Assembly: GCF_021397715.1 (NCBI RefSeq)
Contig: NZ_CP090207.1
Location: 2,666,001 to 2,730,000, forward strand
Length of the DNA: 64,000 bases
Origin: Pantoea agglomerans
GTDB lineage: Bacteria > Pseudomonadota > Gammaproteobacteria > Enterobacterales > Enterobacteriaceae
Direction: 5' to 3'
Position 1 is the stretch's first letter; each line of letters starts with the position of its first letter. This document shows positions 28,100 through 36,372 of this stretch, piece by piece. The notes beneath the pieces are model-generated. The model saw nothing but the letters and a program-made list of their open reading frames with translations, was not told the origin of the DNA and did no database searches. The position numbers were made by a program, and so were the translations under genes.

Positions 28100-28200
28100 T
28101 GTACAGATTTTCTGTACAGATTTTTTCTCGGAATATTCCTTATAACCTCCTGTTAACCTTCATATAGCACATAATGCTCAATAATCCGATTGTACAGATC
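28100..28200 (+). repeat. Three TGTACAGAT repeats in the AriR-like leader region
   Basis: TGTACAGAT occurs at 28100, 28113 and 28191; the first two are 13 bases apart and each contains the palindrome CTGTACAG. MerR-type regulators MlrA and BluR act at TGTACA-containing palindromes upstream of biofilm genes in E. coli, so these may be operator half sites for the AriR/YmgB-like gene. That link is inference. Confidence 0.5.
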
Positions 28201-28222
28201 GGGATTCATTGTATAACTTTAT

Positions 28223-28317
28223 CCCCACGAGTTGTCTTGCGACTCTGTAACGAATGATGCACTTGCGTCGCCTCTGAAGGTGTCAGTGGATTTCCACCTT
28301 CAGAGGTTATTTTTTTA
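28223..28317 (+). ncRNA. Candidate small RNA or terminated leader RNA
   Basis: A possible promoter (TTGTAC at 28190-28195, 16-base spacer, TATAAC at 28212-28217) would start an RNA near 28223. It would contain a 6-bp hairpin with one G-U pair (28229-28234 with 28240-28245), an unpaired middle, and end at a very strong terminator: a perfect 12-bp stem (28271-28282 with 28295-28306) and TTATTTTTTT. The length, about 95 nt, and the layout fit a small RNA or an attenuated leader of the downstream AriR-like gene. No known RNA family is recognised. Confidence 0.5.
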
Positions 28318-28341
28318 TCCGTTAATTTATGACGTTGGGTT

Positions 28342-28373
28342 CCTTCGCATCTGTCCATGCGGAGGTTTTTTTA
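28342..28373 (+). terminator. Second tandem terminator before the AriR-like gene
   Basis: The stem CCTTCGCAT (28342-28350) and ATGCGGAGG (28357-28365), paired throughout if one G-U is allowed, is followed by seven T residues. It lies 36 bases after the first strong terminator and 58 bases before the start codon. Confidence 0.75.
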
Positions 28374-28430
28374 ATGTCTTTTTTGTCCTGACATCCGAAA
28401 CGGAATCGGGCTGTTTTGAAGGGCTGACAC

Positions 28431-28697
28431 ATGCAAAACCAGAACATCGTTCCTAAAACCGATAAAGAGATTGCCGACTACTTTAATGCTGCGGCCAATA
28501 AACCGGCCAGTGATATGGAGATGCTCGGTTTACTGGTCGCGGAGATCCTGCAGTCCGGCATGCCGGTGAGTAACAAAGCGATCATTTCGAAATTGATTCA
28601 TCGTCTGGAGCTGGAAAGCGACCGCGAATCGCTGGAAATTTACCGGCAGTTGCTGGAGCTGGTGGTTCACAAAACCCCGGATGATTTTTCGCTGTAA
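28431..28697 (+). CDS. AriR/YmgB/YcgZ-family small biofilm regulator
   Basis: An 88-residue helical protein of the YmgB/AriR family. The pattern of a short N-terminal region, a helix (EIADYFNAAANKPASDMEML), a second helix with S-NKAIISKLIHRLE and a final helix ending YRQLLELVVHKTPDD matches E. coli AriR/YcgZ. In E. coli these proteins connect BluR/light and acid stress to the Rcs phosphorelay and biofilm genes. AAGGG precedes the ATG at suitable distance. Which of the E. coli paralogues is the true orthologue cannot be told. Confidence 0.85.
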   Translation: MQNQNIVPKTDKEIADYFNAAANKPASDMEMLGLLVAEILQSGMPVSNKAIISKLIHRLELESDRESLEIYRQLLELVVHKTPDDFSL

Positions 28698-28837
28698 TCC
28701 CGACTCCACGGAGGGAGTCACTCTGCCTTTTTCTGGTATCTTCGCCCTTCGCCCGGTAACATCTGCCTCTCACTGTTTATCCTGACTTTCTCGCCCTTCG
28801 CGCGAGAGCAAAACAAAATAAGAGCCTGCAACCTTTT

Positions 28838-30343
28838 ATGACCCAATCAAATGATGTCGCTGCAACGCCTGTTGTAGCGAGTGATATCAGTGTCGGCCGC
28901 GTACTGCGCTCACCGGCACTGCTGACCCGCGAATGCCTGGCCGGTGTGATCACCGCGCTGGCCCTGATCCCTGAAGTGATCTCCTTTTCCGTTATTGCTG
29001 GCGTTGACCCGAAAGTCAGCCTGGTTGCCTCAGTGGTGCTCTGTCTGACCCTGTCGATTCTCGGTGGACGTCCGGCGATGGTCACCGCTGCGGCCGGTTC
29101 GGTGGCGCTGGTCATCGGTCCGATGGTGCATCTGCATGGGGTTGAATATATTTTGCCGGCGGTAGTGATGGGCGGCGTGATTCAGATCCTGTTTGGGGTA
29201 GCCGGACTGGCGCGCATGATGCGCTACATTCCACGCTCGGTGATGCTGGGATTTGTGAACGCGCTGGGCGTGCTGATTTTCTTTGCGCAGGTTCCGCATG
29301 TCTGGGGACAATCTTCGCTGGTGTGGATCTTCTTTGCCGTGACGCTGGCCATCGTGCTGCTGCTGCCACGTCTGGTGAAAAGCGTCCCCTCACCGCTGGT
29401 TGCCATTGTCGTGGTGACCGCCGTTGCCCTGCTGATGGGCTATCGGATGCCGAACGTCGGTGATGAAGGACCAATGAGCCCCGGCCTGCCCGGTTTTAAC
29501 AGCCTGATGGTGCCGCTGAATCTGCAAACCCTGCAGATTATCTGGCCTACCGCGCTGAGTATCGCTTTTGTCGGGCTGATGGAGTCGCTGCTGACCGCCA
29601 AGCTGGTTGATGATCTGACCGATACGCCTTCCAGCAAGCGGCGGGAATCCTGGGGTCTGGGCGTCGCCAATATTTTTGCCGGTTTTTATGGTGGCATCGC
29701 CGGTTGTGCCATGATTGGCCAGACCATCGTTAACGTGGAGCTGGGCAAGGCGCGCAGTCGGGTCTCGACGATTGCTGCCGGACTGGTGCTGCTGCTGCTG
29801 GTCACCGGCCTGAGCCAGATTATGGCGCAAATCCCCATGGTGGTGCTGGCGGGGATCATGATGGTGGTGGCGGTAAAAACCGTTAACTGGCACAGCCTGC
29901 AACCGGCAACCCTGAAACGCATGCCGTGGTCGGAAACGCTGATTATGCTATTAACGGTGGTGGTGACGGTCTGGACCGGAAACCTGGCGCTGGGCGTGCT
30001 GGCCGGAGTGATTGTCGCGATGATGCTGTTTGCCCGCCGTATTGCGCATGTCATTCACGCGGAGCGTCAACTGAGTGAAGATGGCGAGTCGGTACGTTAT
30101 ACGGTGCGGGGGCCCCTGTTTTTTGCCAGCAGTAACGATCTGTTTGAGCATTTTGATTATGCCCACGATCCGAAGAGCGTAATTATCGATTTAACTCATG
30201 CGCAAATCTGGGATGCGTCGAGCGTGGCGGCACTGGATGGCATTGAATATCGCTATCAGCGCTATGGCACAGAGGTCACCATTGTGGGACTGGATAACCG
30301 TAGCACTGACTTCCACCGCCGGTTGACCGGTAATTTCGGTTAG
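28838..30343 (+). CDS. SulP-family anion transporter with STAS domain
   Basis: A 501-residue transporter of the SulP/SLC26 family with ten or more transmembrane helices (about residues 25-400) and a C-terminal STAS domain (about 415-501, VIIDLTHAQIWDASSVAALDGIEYRY). GRPAMVTAAAGSVALVIGP is the family signature region. Substrates in the family include sulfate, bicarbonate and dicarboxylates; the substrate here is unknown. The ribosome site is weak. It stands alone, 140 bases after the AriR-like gene. Confidence 0.9.
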   Translation: MTQSNDVAATPVVASDISVGRVLRSPALLTRECLAGVITALALIPEVISFSVIAGVDPKVSLVASVVLCLTLSILGGRPAMVTAAAGSVALVIGPMVHLHGVEYILPAVVMGGVIQILFGVAGLARMMRYIPRSVMLGFVNALGVLIFFAQVPHVWGQSSLVWIFFAVTLAIVLLLPRLVKSVPSPLVAIVVVTAVALLMGYRMPNVGDEGPMSPGLPGFNSLMVPLNLQTLQIIWPTALSIAFVGLMESLLTAKLVDDLTDTPSSKRRESWGLGVANIFAGFYGGIAGCAMIGQTIVNVELGKARSRVSTIAAGLVLLLLVTGLSQIMAQIPMVVLAGIMMVVAVKTVNWHSLQPATLKRMPWSETLIMLLTVVVTVWTGNLALGVLAGVIVAMMLFARRIAHVIHAERQLSEDGESVRYTVRGPLFFASSNDLFEHFDYAHDPKSVIIDLTHAQIWDASSVAALDGIEYRYQRYGTEVTIVGLDNRSTDFHRRLTGNFG

Positions 30344-30361
30344 CCTTGCGGTTGCCCCTGA

Positions 30362-30392
30362 CCGATCGGCTGTCTGATGGACAGCCGATCGG
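30362..30392 (+). terminator. Long hairpin between convergent genes
   Basis: A perfect 13-bp inverted repeat (30362-30374 and 30380-30392) with a 5-base loop lies between the SulP gene and the convergent small membrane-protein gene. There is no T-run on either side, but the stem is very stable. Confidence 0.6.
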
Positions 30393-30394
30393 AT

Positions 30395-30592
30395 TCAGGC
30401 CTGTTGCCGGCGCGCTTTGTAGCGGGCCACCATCGTCACCAGCGCCTGATAGATCAGACCGGCGTAGAGACTCATCAGAATCGCCATTGCTGGCTCTTTG
30501 CCCTGCTGCTGCCATGACATAAACCACATGAACACGCCCCACAGAACAGAGAACACCAGCCAGCCGCGGACGAACTTCACGATGCCATTCAT
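30395..30592 (-). CDS. Small two-helix membrane protein, function unknown
   Basis: A 65-residue hydrophobic protein starting MNGIVKFVRGWLVFSVLWGVFM, with two predicted transmembrane segments and a basic C-terminus ending ARRQQA. The ATG at 30592 is strongly supported by AAGAGGAG 5 bases upstream; the frame reaches 30655 but no site supports that start. No family is recognised. Confidence 0.75.
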   Translation of the reverse strand: MNGIVKFVRGWLVFSVLWGVFMWFMSWQQQGKEPAMAILMSLYAGLIYQALVTMVARYKARRQQA

Positions 30593-30785
30593 AACCACTC
30601 CTCTTAAATGAAGCGCTACCTTAGCGGTGTTCGGCACAAAACGCATTGTTGTCATAGCTGAGTTGAGAGGCGCCTCAAATAAAACCGACCCCGATTTCGT
30701 TCTGGCGGGCGCAGCGTGGTGAGCCAGGTGATTCCCGGTCGCTTTTCTATACTCAATGCACCGTCTGAACTTTCAGGATATTTTG

Positions 30786-30956
30786 ATGAAACGTTGCGCT
30801 TTATTACTGTCAGCTTTTGCCATTATCACCACCCTTTCCGCCTGCGCGCCTCCGTCGCCTGGCAGAGATGCGCCACCGCCGCCCTCACCGCCAGGCGGTC
30901 AGCAGCCGGTTGGAGCGCCCGGTGGCAGTGGACCGGTTGGGCAGCCACAATCCTGA
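30786..30956 (+). CDS. Small proline/glycine-rich lipoprotein
   Basis: A 56-residue predicted lipoprotein. The signal peptide ends in TLSAC, making Cys20 the lipidated residue; the mature part is a Pro/Gly/Gln-rich, unstructured tail of 37 residues. Ala at +2 favours the outer membrane. The ATG at 30786 has AGGA 9 bases upstream. Such entericidin-like or wall-spanning small lipoproteins have no predictable activity. Confidence 0.7.
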   Translation: MKRCALLLSAFAIITTLSACAPPSPGRDAPPPPSPPGGQQPVGAPGGSGPVGQPQS

Positions 30957-31017
30957 ACCGGTGCCACTGAGCACAGGCTATTCCGCCCGGTACGCGATGC
31001 TTCAGACGCCGGGCGTT

Positions 31018-31890
31018 CTAATGCCGATGGGCACATCCGCACTCAGACATTTCGCCCGGTCTCTGTTTGCCAAAATGGGAGTGGCGAATCTTTAACACGC
31101 CTTCACGCTCCTCGGCTTCTTCTGCTGCCACTGTTCCGAGCAGATGATTCAGCGCGTGGCTAATGCGCCAGCCGATATTGTCGGCCCAGGTGGTCAGATG
31201 CCAGGTAGAGGAGCGCGCTTCGTCAACATCGCCAAATCCCGCCACCGCAATGTGCGCACCCTGACCAAAATCACGGATCGCCTGCATGGCACCAAATGCC
31301 AGTAAATCACTTTCGCAGAAAAGCGCCTGAATGCGCTCGGCCGCGCGGGTCTGTTTCAGGTAACGGGTCACAGCCTGATAAGCCTGTTCGCGATCGCTGC
31401 CATCTGCCAGCAGTTCGACCGCAAGGGTGTGGTTCGCCGTCATCAGGCTGGCGTGATAGCCTTGCATTTGCGGCGATCTGCCTGGATGACGCTGCAGAGA
31501 GCCAAAACGCTGGTGCCCCTCAGCCAGCAACAGACGGCCCATCTCCTCGCCCGCCCGTCGGGCATCGTGCTGCACGTCCGGCTCAGCATCTGGCCGAATT
31601 ACCGGCAGCGAGCTGGCCGCAAGCGCCTCATCCCATTGCCGATCACTTACCCCGTCGGACAATACCAGTAAACCGCGTAGCCCTAATGGTGCAGCCTGCG
31701 TTAACTGTGCGGTTAGCGTCTGTCCGGTGTCGGCGGGTAATAGCAGCATCAGCGCGCCGCGTGTGTTGAGCTGGCGCGCCAGTTCGTTGAGGACATTCTG
31801 ATGACAGGGAGCGAGTAACGGGCTGGTGACTACGCCAATCATCATGGGAAATGCGGCTTCAGGCTGTCGGGAAGGGGAAAGCGTCATCAT
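31018..31890 (-). CDS. LacI-type sugar-binding domain protein lacking the HTH
   Basis: A 290-residue protein corresponding to the periplasmic-binding-protein-like effector domain of LacI/GalR regulators (FPMMIGVVTSPLLAPCHQNVLNEL to IAVAGFGDVDEARSSTWHLTT). The N-terminal DNA-binding HTH and hinge are missing, and no frame upstream encodes them. The ATG at 31890 has AGGA 7 bases upstream. The C-terminus ends with an unusual CGCAHRH, a possible metal site. It may be a truncated remnant or a stand-alone ligand-binding protein. Confidence 0.75.
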   Translation of the reverse strand: MMTLSPSRQPEAAFPMMIGVVTSPLLAPCHQNVLNELARQLNTRGALMLLLPADTGQTLTAQLTQAAPLGLRGLLVLSDGVSDRQWDEALAASSLPVIRPDAEPDVQHDARRAGEEMGRLLLAEGHQRFGSLQRHPGRSPQMQGYHASLMTANHTLAVELLADGSDREQAYQAVTRYLKQTRAAERIQALFCESDLLAFGAMQAIRDFGQGAHIAVAGFGDVDEARSSTWHLTTWADNIGWRISHALNHLLGTVAAEEAEEREGVLKIRHSHFGKQRPGEMSECGCAHRH

Positions 31891-32544
31891 CAGTGTCCTG
31901 ACTTCTCTGCGGCTAAGAACAATAGCCCCTACCATACTGGAAATAGCTGACTTTCAACAGGTTACAAAGCCAGAGCCAGGCCGCAAAAATGCGTGAAAAA
32001 TAATGTAATGGGCGGGCAGCGACCAGAGGACCCAGGGAAGCCTGGCGGCATGTGATTTCGCCTTCAGGCGGGTCCGGCCGGCCATCAGCTGCACTCGGTG
32101 TTATTTCATCCCGAGAGATGCGTTTGCCGCTGAATACGTTTTGGCTGCTGAGAAAACGGATTTTTCAGTGCGTTAGCACTCGCATCAGAATAGTGACGCC
32201 AGATAAGAAATCTATTTCTCTGTCATCAGCACACCCTATTAATAAGCCAGCCGCCAGAATCAATTATTGGCGCGCTTTAATATCCGCATAATTCTGCACA
32301 ACTCCCCACAATGCGACGCGATGCGAAAAAGAGAAGCCGTACGCGCATCGGTTATTATTGTCAGGCCGCTCCTGTCATAAGCATATTCCGCCGAAACGTT
32401 CCGGTCAGCACCGCTTTGATGGCACCCTGATTCAGCCTGCATCTGCACGGGAAAACGTAGCGCCTGACCCACAGTCAAGGCCAGGGCGTTTCAGCCGGTC
32501 AGTGCGGGAAGTGTGTTGGCGGCGGTCCGGCGGGCGACAGCAGG
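31891..32544. other. Gene-poor region between the LacI-like gene and the tRNA-like sequence
   Basis: About 650 bases without a supported gene. Open frames of 72-79 codons occur on both strands (32052-32291, 32260-32478) but have no ribosome sites and no recognisable products. Composition is mixed, AT-rich at 32100-32300 and GC-rich at 32440-32545. It may contain decayed sequence. Confidence 0.5.
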
Positions 32545-32617
32545 ACCGGGCAGCAGGAGTTGAACCTGCATCGGCAACCCACCAGGAGTTGCAGTAATAC
32601 CGTTATACCATGCCCGT
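32545..32617 (-). tRNA. tRNA-like sequence, Gly(TCC)-like body with abnormal anticodon loop
   Basis: The minus strand folds as a tRNA: acceptor ACGGGCA/TGCCCGG (first pair A-G mismatched), D-arm GTA-TAACGGTAT-TAC, anticodon stem GCAAC/GTTGC, 4-base variable region CGAT, and T-arm GCAGG-TTCAACT-CCTGC with a consensus T-loop. The body closely resembles E. coli tRNA-Gly(TCC). The anticodon loop is nine bases (TCCTGGTGG), or seven if a U-G pair closes it, then reading TGG with C33. The 3' end is T-CCT, without an encoded CCA. It is either a pseudo-tRNA or a non-canonical tRNA-like RNA. Confidence 0.6.
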
Positions 32618-32621
32618 AGGG

Positions 32622-32849
32622 TCACGTGCCGCGTGAAGGTTTTTTCTCTGGTATAGGTGCCTGCTGCTCTGTCTGCCCTGCCCCATAATCTGTCTGACGC
32701 GCATAGGCGGAATAGGGAAAACAGGACGCTATCGTCAGCGGATTTTTACACTGCGCGCAAACGGCGCCGTGGTGGCCCGACTCCGTTTCATCACAGGCGG
32801 TAAAGCGGAATTTTCTGCAGCCACATGAAGGACATTTAAAGGTTAGCAT
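32622..32849 (-). CDS. Small zinc-ribbon protein
   Basis: A 75-residue protein with a zinc ribbon: C-x2-C-x-C near the N-terminus (FKCPSCGCRKFRF) and C-x2-C (CAQCKNPL), preceded by CDETES and followed by a polar, Pro/Gln/Lys-rich tail. Four Cys in the two CxxC knuckles suffice for one zinc. The start ATG at 32849 has only a weak GGAA site. Its stop codon is 5 bases from the 5' end of the tRNA-like sequence on the same strand, so the two may be on one transcript. Function unknown. Confidence 0.75.
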   Translation of the reverse strand: MLTFKCPSCGCRKFRFTACDETESGHHGAVCAQCKNPLTIASCFPYSAYARQTDYGAGQTEQQAPIPEKKPSRGT

Positions 32850-33080
32850 GCCGATTATTCCACTGGCTTTTACTGCCGCAATGATGCCTGATTAAATAAA
32901 GGGTAGTGCCCGCTAATTAGGCTGCAAGCGCAAGCGGTGACAATTTGATAAAACCGTGCAGGTCGTAAAAATTATTTACTGTGGCTTTTAATAAGTGATT
33001 ATTCAGCTAGCCTTACTATCCAGCCTGTCGGGAAGACTATTCCGGCGCAGATGACTGTATTAAGCGAAGAGGTAAGTACC

Positions 33081-33338
33081 ATGCCCTCAGGACAATTTTA
33101 TATTATTGATCATCCCGAACTGACGTTCACCGCCAGTTACCATATTGATACCGTCAATGAAAAACCGTTTAAATCGCGTATGGTGCTTGAGATCCAGAAG
33201 CAACTGCAGCCGACAGAGGCGTTTGATACGGCCCGTATCGGTCAGGAGGTCACCTTTGTCTCTTCCAGCGGCGAAGCGCAGCGCCTCTATCTGATCAGTA
33301 ACACTGACGATCGGCTGGTGTTCAGTTCCCGTGCCTGA
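33081..33338 (+). CDS. Hypothetical small protein (85 aa)
   Basis: An 85-residue soluble protein starting MPSGQFYIIDHPELTFTASY, with a predicted mixed beta/alpha composition and a segment GQEVTFVSSSGEAQRLYLIS. The ATG at 33081 is preferred to an upstream in-frame ATG at 33051 because AGAGG is well placed. No family is recognised. It lies between the zinc-ribbon gene and the tRNA cluster, convergent with the tRNAs. Confidence 0.65.
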   Translation: MPSGQFYIIDHPELTFTASYHIDTVNEKPFKSRMVLEIQKQLQPTEAFDTARIGQEVTFVSSSGEAQRLYLISNTDDRLVFSSRA

Positions 33339-33415
33339 AGGTGAGGCAGTTTTTACCGGGCATAATGGCAGTGGCGTCTGAACGGAAAAGTGGGCCGTAT
33401 TGCAAATCGCAGGCA

Positions 33416-33441
33416 CAAAAAAACCGCCTCTGAGGGGCGGT
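33416..33441 (-). terminator. Terminator of the pgsA/tRNA operon
   Basis: The stem ACCGCC (33423-33428) and GGCGGT (33436-33441) is followed on the minus strand by seven T residues, 43 bases after the 3' end of the tRNA-Leu gene. Confidence 0.9.
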
Positions 33442-33483
33442 CATACGACACTGCTTATCATTGATTTTATTGGTAATTCGATA

Positions 33484-33570
33484 TGGTGCCCGGGGCGGGA
33501 CTTGAACCCGCACAGCCTTACAGCCGAGGGATTTTAAATCCCTTGTGTCTACCGATTTCACCACCCGGGC
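33484..33570 (-). tRNA. leuZ: tRNA-Leu (anticodon TAA)
   Basis: An 87-nt class II tRNA with encoded CCA. The acceptor GCCCGGG, long variable arm and anticodon loop with TAA between GGGAT and ATCCC are visible. It is the last of the Gly-Cys-Leu cluster downstream of pgsA, matching E. coli glyW-cysT-leuZ. Confidence 0.96.
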
Positions 33571-33580
33571 AGGGTGTAAC

Positions 33581-33654
33581 TGGAGGCGCGTCCCGGAGTC
33601 GAACCGAGGTACACGGATTTGCAATCCGCTGCATAGCCACTCTGCCAACGCGCC
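33581..33654 (-). tRNA. cysT: tRNA-Cys (anticodon GCA)
   Basis: A 74-nt tRNA beginning GGCGCGTTGGCAGAGTGGCT and ending with encoded CCA. The anticodon GCA is seen in the loop of ATTGCAAATC. It is the middle gene of the Gly-Cys-Leu cluster. Confidence 0.97.
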
Positions 33655-33694
33655 TTAAACTGATGTGCCGTCAGGTTAACCTGACCTGCGAATC

Positions 33695-33770
<76 letters not shown>

Positions 33771-33922
33771 ATTTTTCAGCAACTGCATCGAACTTGCTGA
33801 TTTTATTTACCTTCTGGCAGACTGGCTGCCGTTCGATGCGATGCATTCTACTGACCTCACGCAATGAGTCAATAAAATTATCCTCACTGTGTGTCTGTTT
33901 GCTGCTTTTTGAATCGCATCGA

Positions 33923-34471
33923 TCACGGTTCGAGCAGATCGCCGCGTGCAGCACTCAGATACTGGAACATCGACCAGAACGTCAGCACCGCTGCAATGTA
34001 TAACGCCACCACGCCAATCCCGACCACGGTGCTGTCAGGACGCCACAGCAGGGCAAACAGTGACAGCATCTGGGCAGTGGTTTTCACTTTGCCAATCCAT
34101 GAAACGGAGACGCTACTGCGTTTGCCAATCTCAGCCATCCACTCACGTAGCGCGGAGATGATAATTTCGCGGGCAATCATGGTGGCGGCAGGCAGGGTAA
34201 TCCACCAGGCGTGGAAATATTCCGCCACCAGCACCAGCGCCATGGCCACCATCACTTTATCCGCTACCGGATCAAGAAAGGCACCAAAGCGCGTGGTCTG
34301 TTTCCAGCGGCGCGCCAGAAAGCCGTCAAACCAGTCGGTGACGGCGGCGAAAATGAAGATCAATGCGGTAGCCAGCGGCGCCCAGTGAAACGGCAGATAG
34401 AAAGCCAGCACAAAGAACGGGATGAGGACGACTCGGAACAGGGTGAGACACGTCGGAATGTTAAATTGCAT
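33923..34471 (-). CDS. pgsA: Phosphatidylglycerophosphate synthase (PgsA)
   Basis: A 182-residue inner-membrane enzyme making phosphatidylglycerophosphate from CDP-diacylglycerol and glycerol-3-phosphate. The CDP-alcohol phosphatidyltransferase motif D-G-x2-A-R-x8-G-x3-D-x3-D is present in [18 protein letters not shown] followed by LDPVADK. About six membrane helices. Length equals E. coli PgsA (182). It lies between uvrC and the tRNA cluster as in E. coli, and supplies the phosphatidylglycerol used by ClsC. Confidence 0.96.
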   Translation of the reverse strand: MQFNIPTCLTLFRVVLIPFFVLAFYLPFHWAPLATALIFIFAAVTDWFDGFLARRWKQTTRFGAFLDPVADKVMVAMALVLVAEYFHAWWITLPAATMIAREIIISALREWMAEIGKRSSVSVSWIGKVKTTAQMLSLFALLWRPDSTVVGIGVVALYIAAVLTFWSMFQYLSAARGDLLEP

Positions 34472-34539
34472 ATGCCGGTAACTGTCTGGAATGGGTAGAA
34501 TTTAACGTATGTTCCTACATTGCCCCCCCCGTTTCAATG

Positions 34540-36372
34540 CTAGTGTTTCAACGAGTAGTATATTTTTTCTGCCAGCGCGTGTGAGATACCCGGTACATTG
34601 GCGATCTCTTCCACCGATGCATTCATCAGCGGTTGCAGGCCCCCCATATACTTGAGCAGTTGCTGACGCCGTTTCGGCCCTACCCCTTCGATGCTTTCCA
34701 GCGCACTGGTGTTCTTGACCTTAGCCCGTTTTTTGCGGTGGCCCGAAATTGCATGATTGTGAGCGTCGTCACGAATATGCTGGATGACATGCAGCGCAGG
34801 CGCATCCGGCGGCAGCGATACCCCCTCGCCTTCCGCTTCAAAGAACAGCGTTTCCAGACCGGCTTTACGATCGCTGCCTTTGGCGACACCCAATAGAATC
34901 GGGTGGGATTTATCCCAGGGCACATCCAGTTCGGCAAACACCTGTTTTGCCTGTGCCAGCTGCCCTTTCCCGCCATCGATCAGGATCACATCGGGGATCT
35001 TATCCTCTTCGATGGCTTTACCATAACGTCGGCGCAGCACCTGATTCATCGCCGCATAGTCATCGCCCGGCGTGATGCCGCTGATGTTATAGCGGCGGTA
35101 ATCGGCACGCAGCGGACCGTTCTGATCAAACACCACGCAGGAAGCGATCGTCTGTTCGCCCATGGTGTGACTGATATCGAAACACTCCATGCGGGTAATT
35201 TTGTCGAGTTCAAGAAACTCTGCCAGCGCCGCCAGACGCTGATGAATGGTCGAGTGTTGCGACAGCCGGGTGGTTAACGCGGTTGCGGCGTTGGTCCGCG
35301 CCAGTTTCAGATAACGGGCACGGTCACCGCGCGGTTTACTCTGAATCGAGACGCGACGACCAGCCAGTTCACTCAGCGAGTCAGCCAGCAGTTCGCGCTC
35401 CGGCAGCGTAAAGTCGAGCAGGATATCGCCCGGTAAGGTGCGCGCTTCACTGCCCTGCAGATAGAACTGCCCGACAAAGGTTTGCACCACTTCGGCCAGA
35501 TCGGTATCCGCCGGCACTTTCGGGAAGTAGCTGCGGCTGCCTAACACTTTGCCCTGACGAATAAACAGCACATGCAGACAGGCCATACCCGCCTCATAGG
35601 CTACGCCCATCACGTCCAGATCATCGCCCTGATTAGAGACAAACTGCTTCTCGGTAATCCGACGTACCGCCTGAATCTGATCGCGCAGGCGCGCCGCTTC
35701 TTCAAATCGCAGCCCGACGCTGGCCTCTTCCATCCGCTTCACCAGCAGATTCAGCACCTGGTCATCTTTGCCCGCCAGGAACAACCGCACATAATCGGTT
35801 TGCTGCGCGTACTCCTCTTCGCTCACCAGACCGGCAACGCACGGCCCAAGGCAACGCCCAATCTGGTATTGCAGACAGGGACGTGATCGGTTGCGATAGA
35901 CGCTGTTTTCACACTGGCGGATCGGGAACACCTTTTGCAGCAGCGCTAAAGTTTCACGCACCGCATAGCCGTTGGGAAACGGACCGAAGTATTCCCCTTT
36001 GGCATGTTTCGCGCCGCGGTGCATCGCCAGACGTGGATGCGTATCCGCGCTCAGGAAGATGTAGGGATAGGATTTATCATCGCGCAGCAGTACGTTGTAG
36101 CGCGGCTGATAGAGCTTGATGTAGTTATGCTCAAGCAGCAGCGCTTCGGTTTCGGTGTGGGTTACGGTGACATCGATGTGCTGGATATTACTCACCAGCG
36201 CTTCGGTCTTGCGACTGCCGACCTGAGTGCGAAAATAGCTGGTCAGACGCTTTTTCAGATCTTTGGCTTTACCAACATAGATGACGTTGCCTGCGGCGTC
36301 ATACATGCGGTAGACGCCAGGCTTGCTGGTCACCGTACTCAGAAAGGCTTTGGGGTTAAAAACGTCACTCAC
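34540..36372 (-). CDS. uvrC: Excinuclease ABC subunit C (UvrC)
   Basis: A 610-residue nuclease making both incisions in nucleotide excision repair after UvrAB damage recognition. The N-terminal GIY-YIG domain ([20 protein letters not shown]) makes the 3' cut; a central UVR motif (about 205-240, [22 protein letters not shown]), an RNase H-like domain for the 5' cut ([19 protein letters not shown]) and C-terminal tandem HhH motifs follow. Its start overlaps the uvrY 3' end by 8 bases. Length equals E. coli UvrC (610). Confidence 0.97.
   Translation of the reverse strand: MSDVFNPKAFLSTVTSKPGVYRMYDAAGNVIYVGKAKDLKKRLTSYFRTQVGSRKTEALVSNIQHIDVTVTHTETEALLLEHNYIKLYQPRYNVLLRDDKSYPYIFLSADTHPRLAMHRGAKHAKGEYFGPFPNGYAVRETLALLQKVFPIRQCENSVYRNRSRPCLQYQIGRCLGPCVAGLVSEEEYAQQTDYVRLFLAGKDDQVLNLLVKRMEEASVGLRFEEAARLRDQIQAVRRITEKQFVSNQGDDLDVMGVAYEAGMACLHVLFIRQGKVLGSRSYFPKVPADTDLAEVVQTFVGQFYLQGSEARTLPGDILLDFTLPERELLADSLSELAGRRVSIQSKPRGDRARYLKLARTNAATALTTRLSQHSTIHQRLAALAEFLELDKITRMECFDISHTMGEQTIASCVVFDQNGPLRADYRRYNISGITPGDDYAAMNQVLRRRYGKAIEEDKIPDVILIDGGKGQLAQAKQVFAELDVPWDKSHPILLGVAKGSDRKAGLETLFFEAEGEGVSLPPDAPALHVIQHIRDDAHNHAISGHRKKRAKVKNTSALESIEGVGPKRRQQLLKYMGGLQPLMNASVEEIANVPGISHALAEKIYYSLKH

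Noticed and set aside
28232-28456. 74-codon frame across the tandem terminators
   Set aside because: It runs through two intrinsic terminators and overlaps the true AriR-like start in another frame; Cys/Phe-rich nonsense composition.
30977-31017. CGCCCGG...CCGGGCG inverted repeat after the small lipoprotein gene
   Set aside because: Only 7 bp with a loop of about 17 bases and no T-run; too weak to call a terminator.
32052-32478. Frames of 79 (+) and 72 (-) codons in the gene-poor region
   Set aside because: Neither has a ribosome site or a plausible product; kept only as a described gap.
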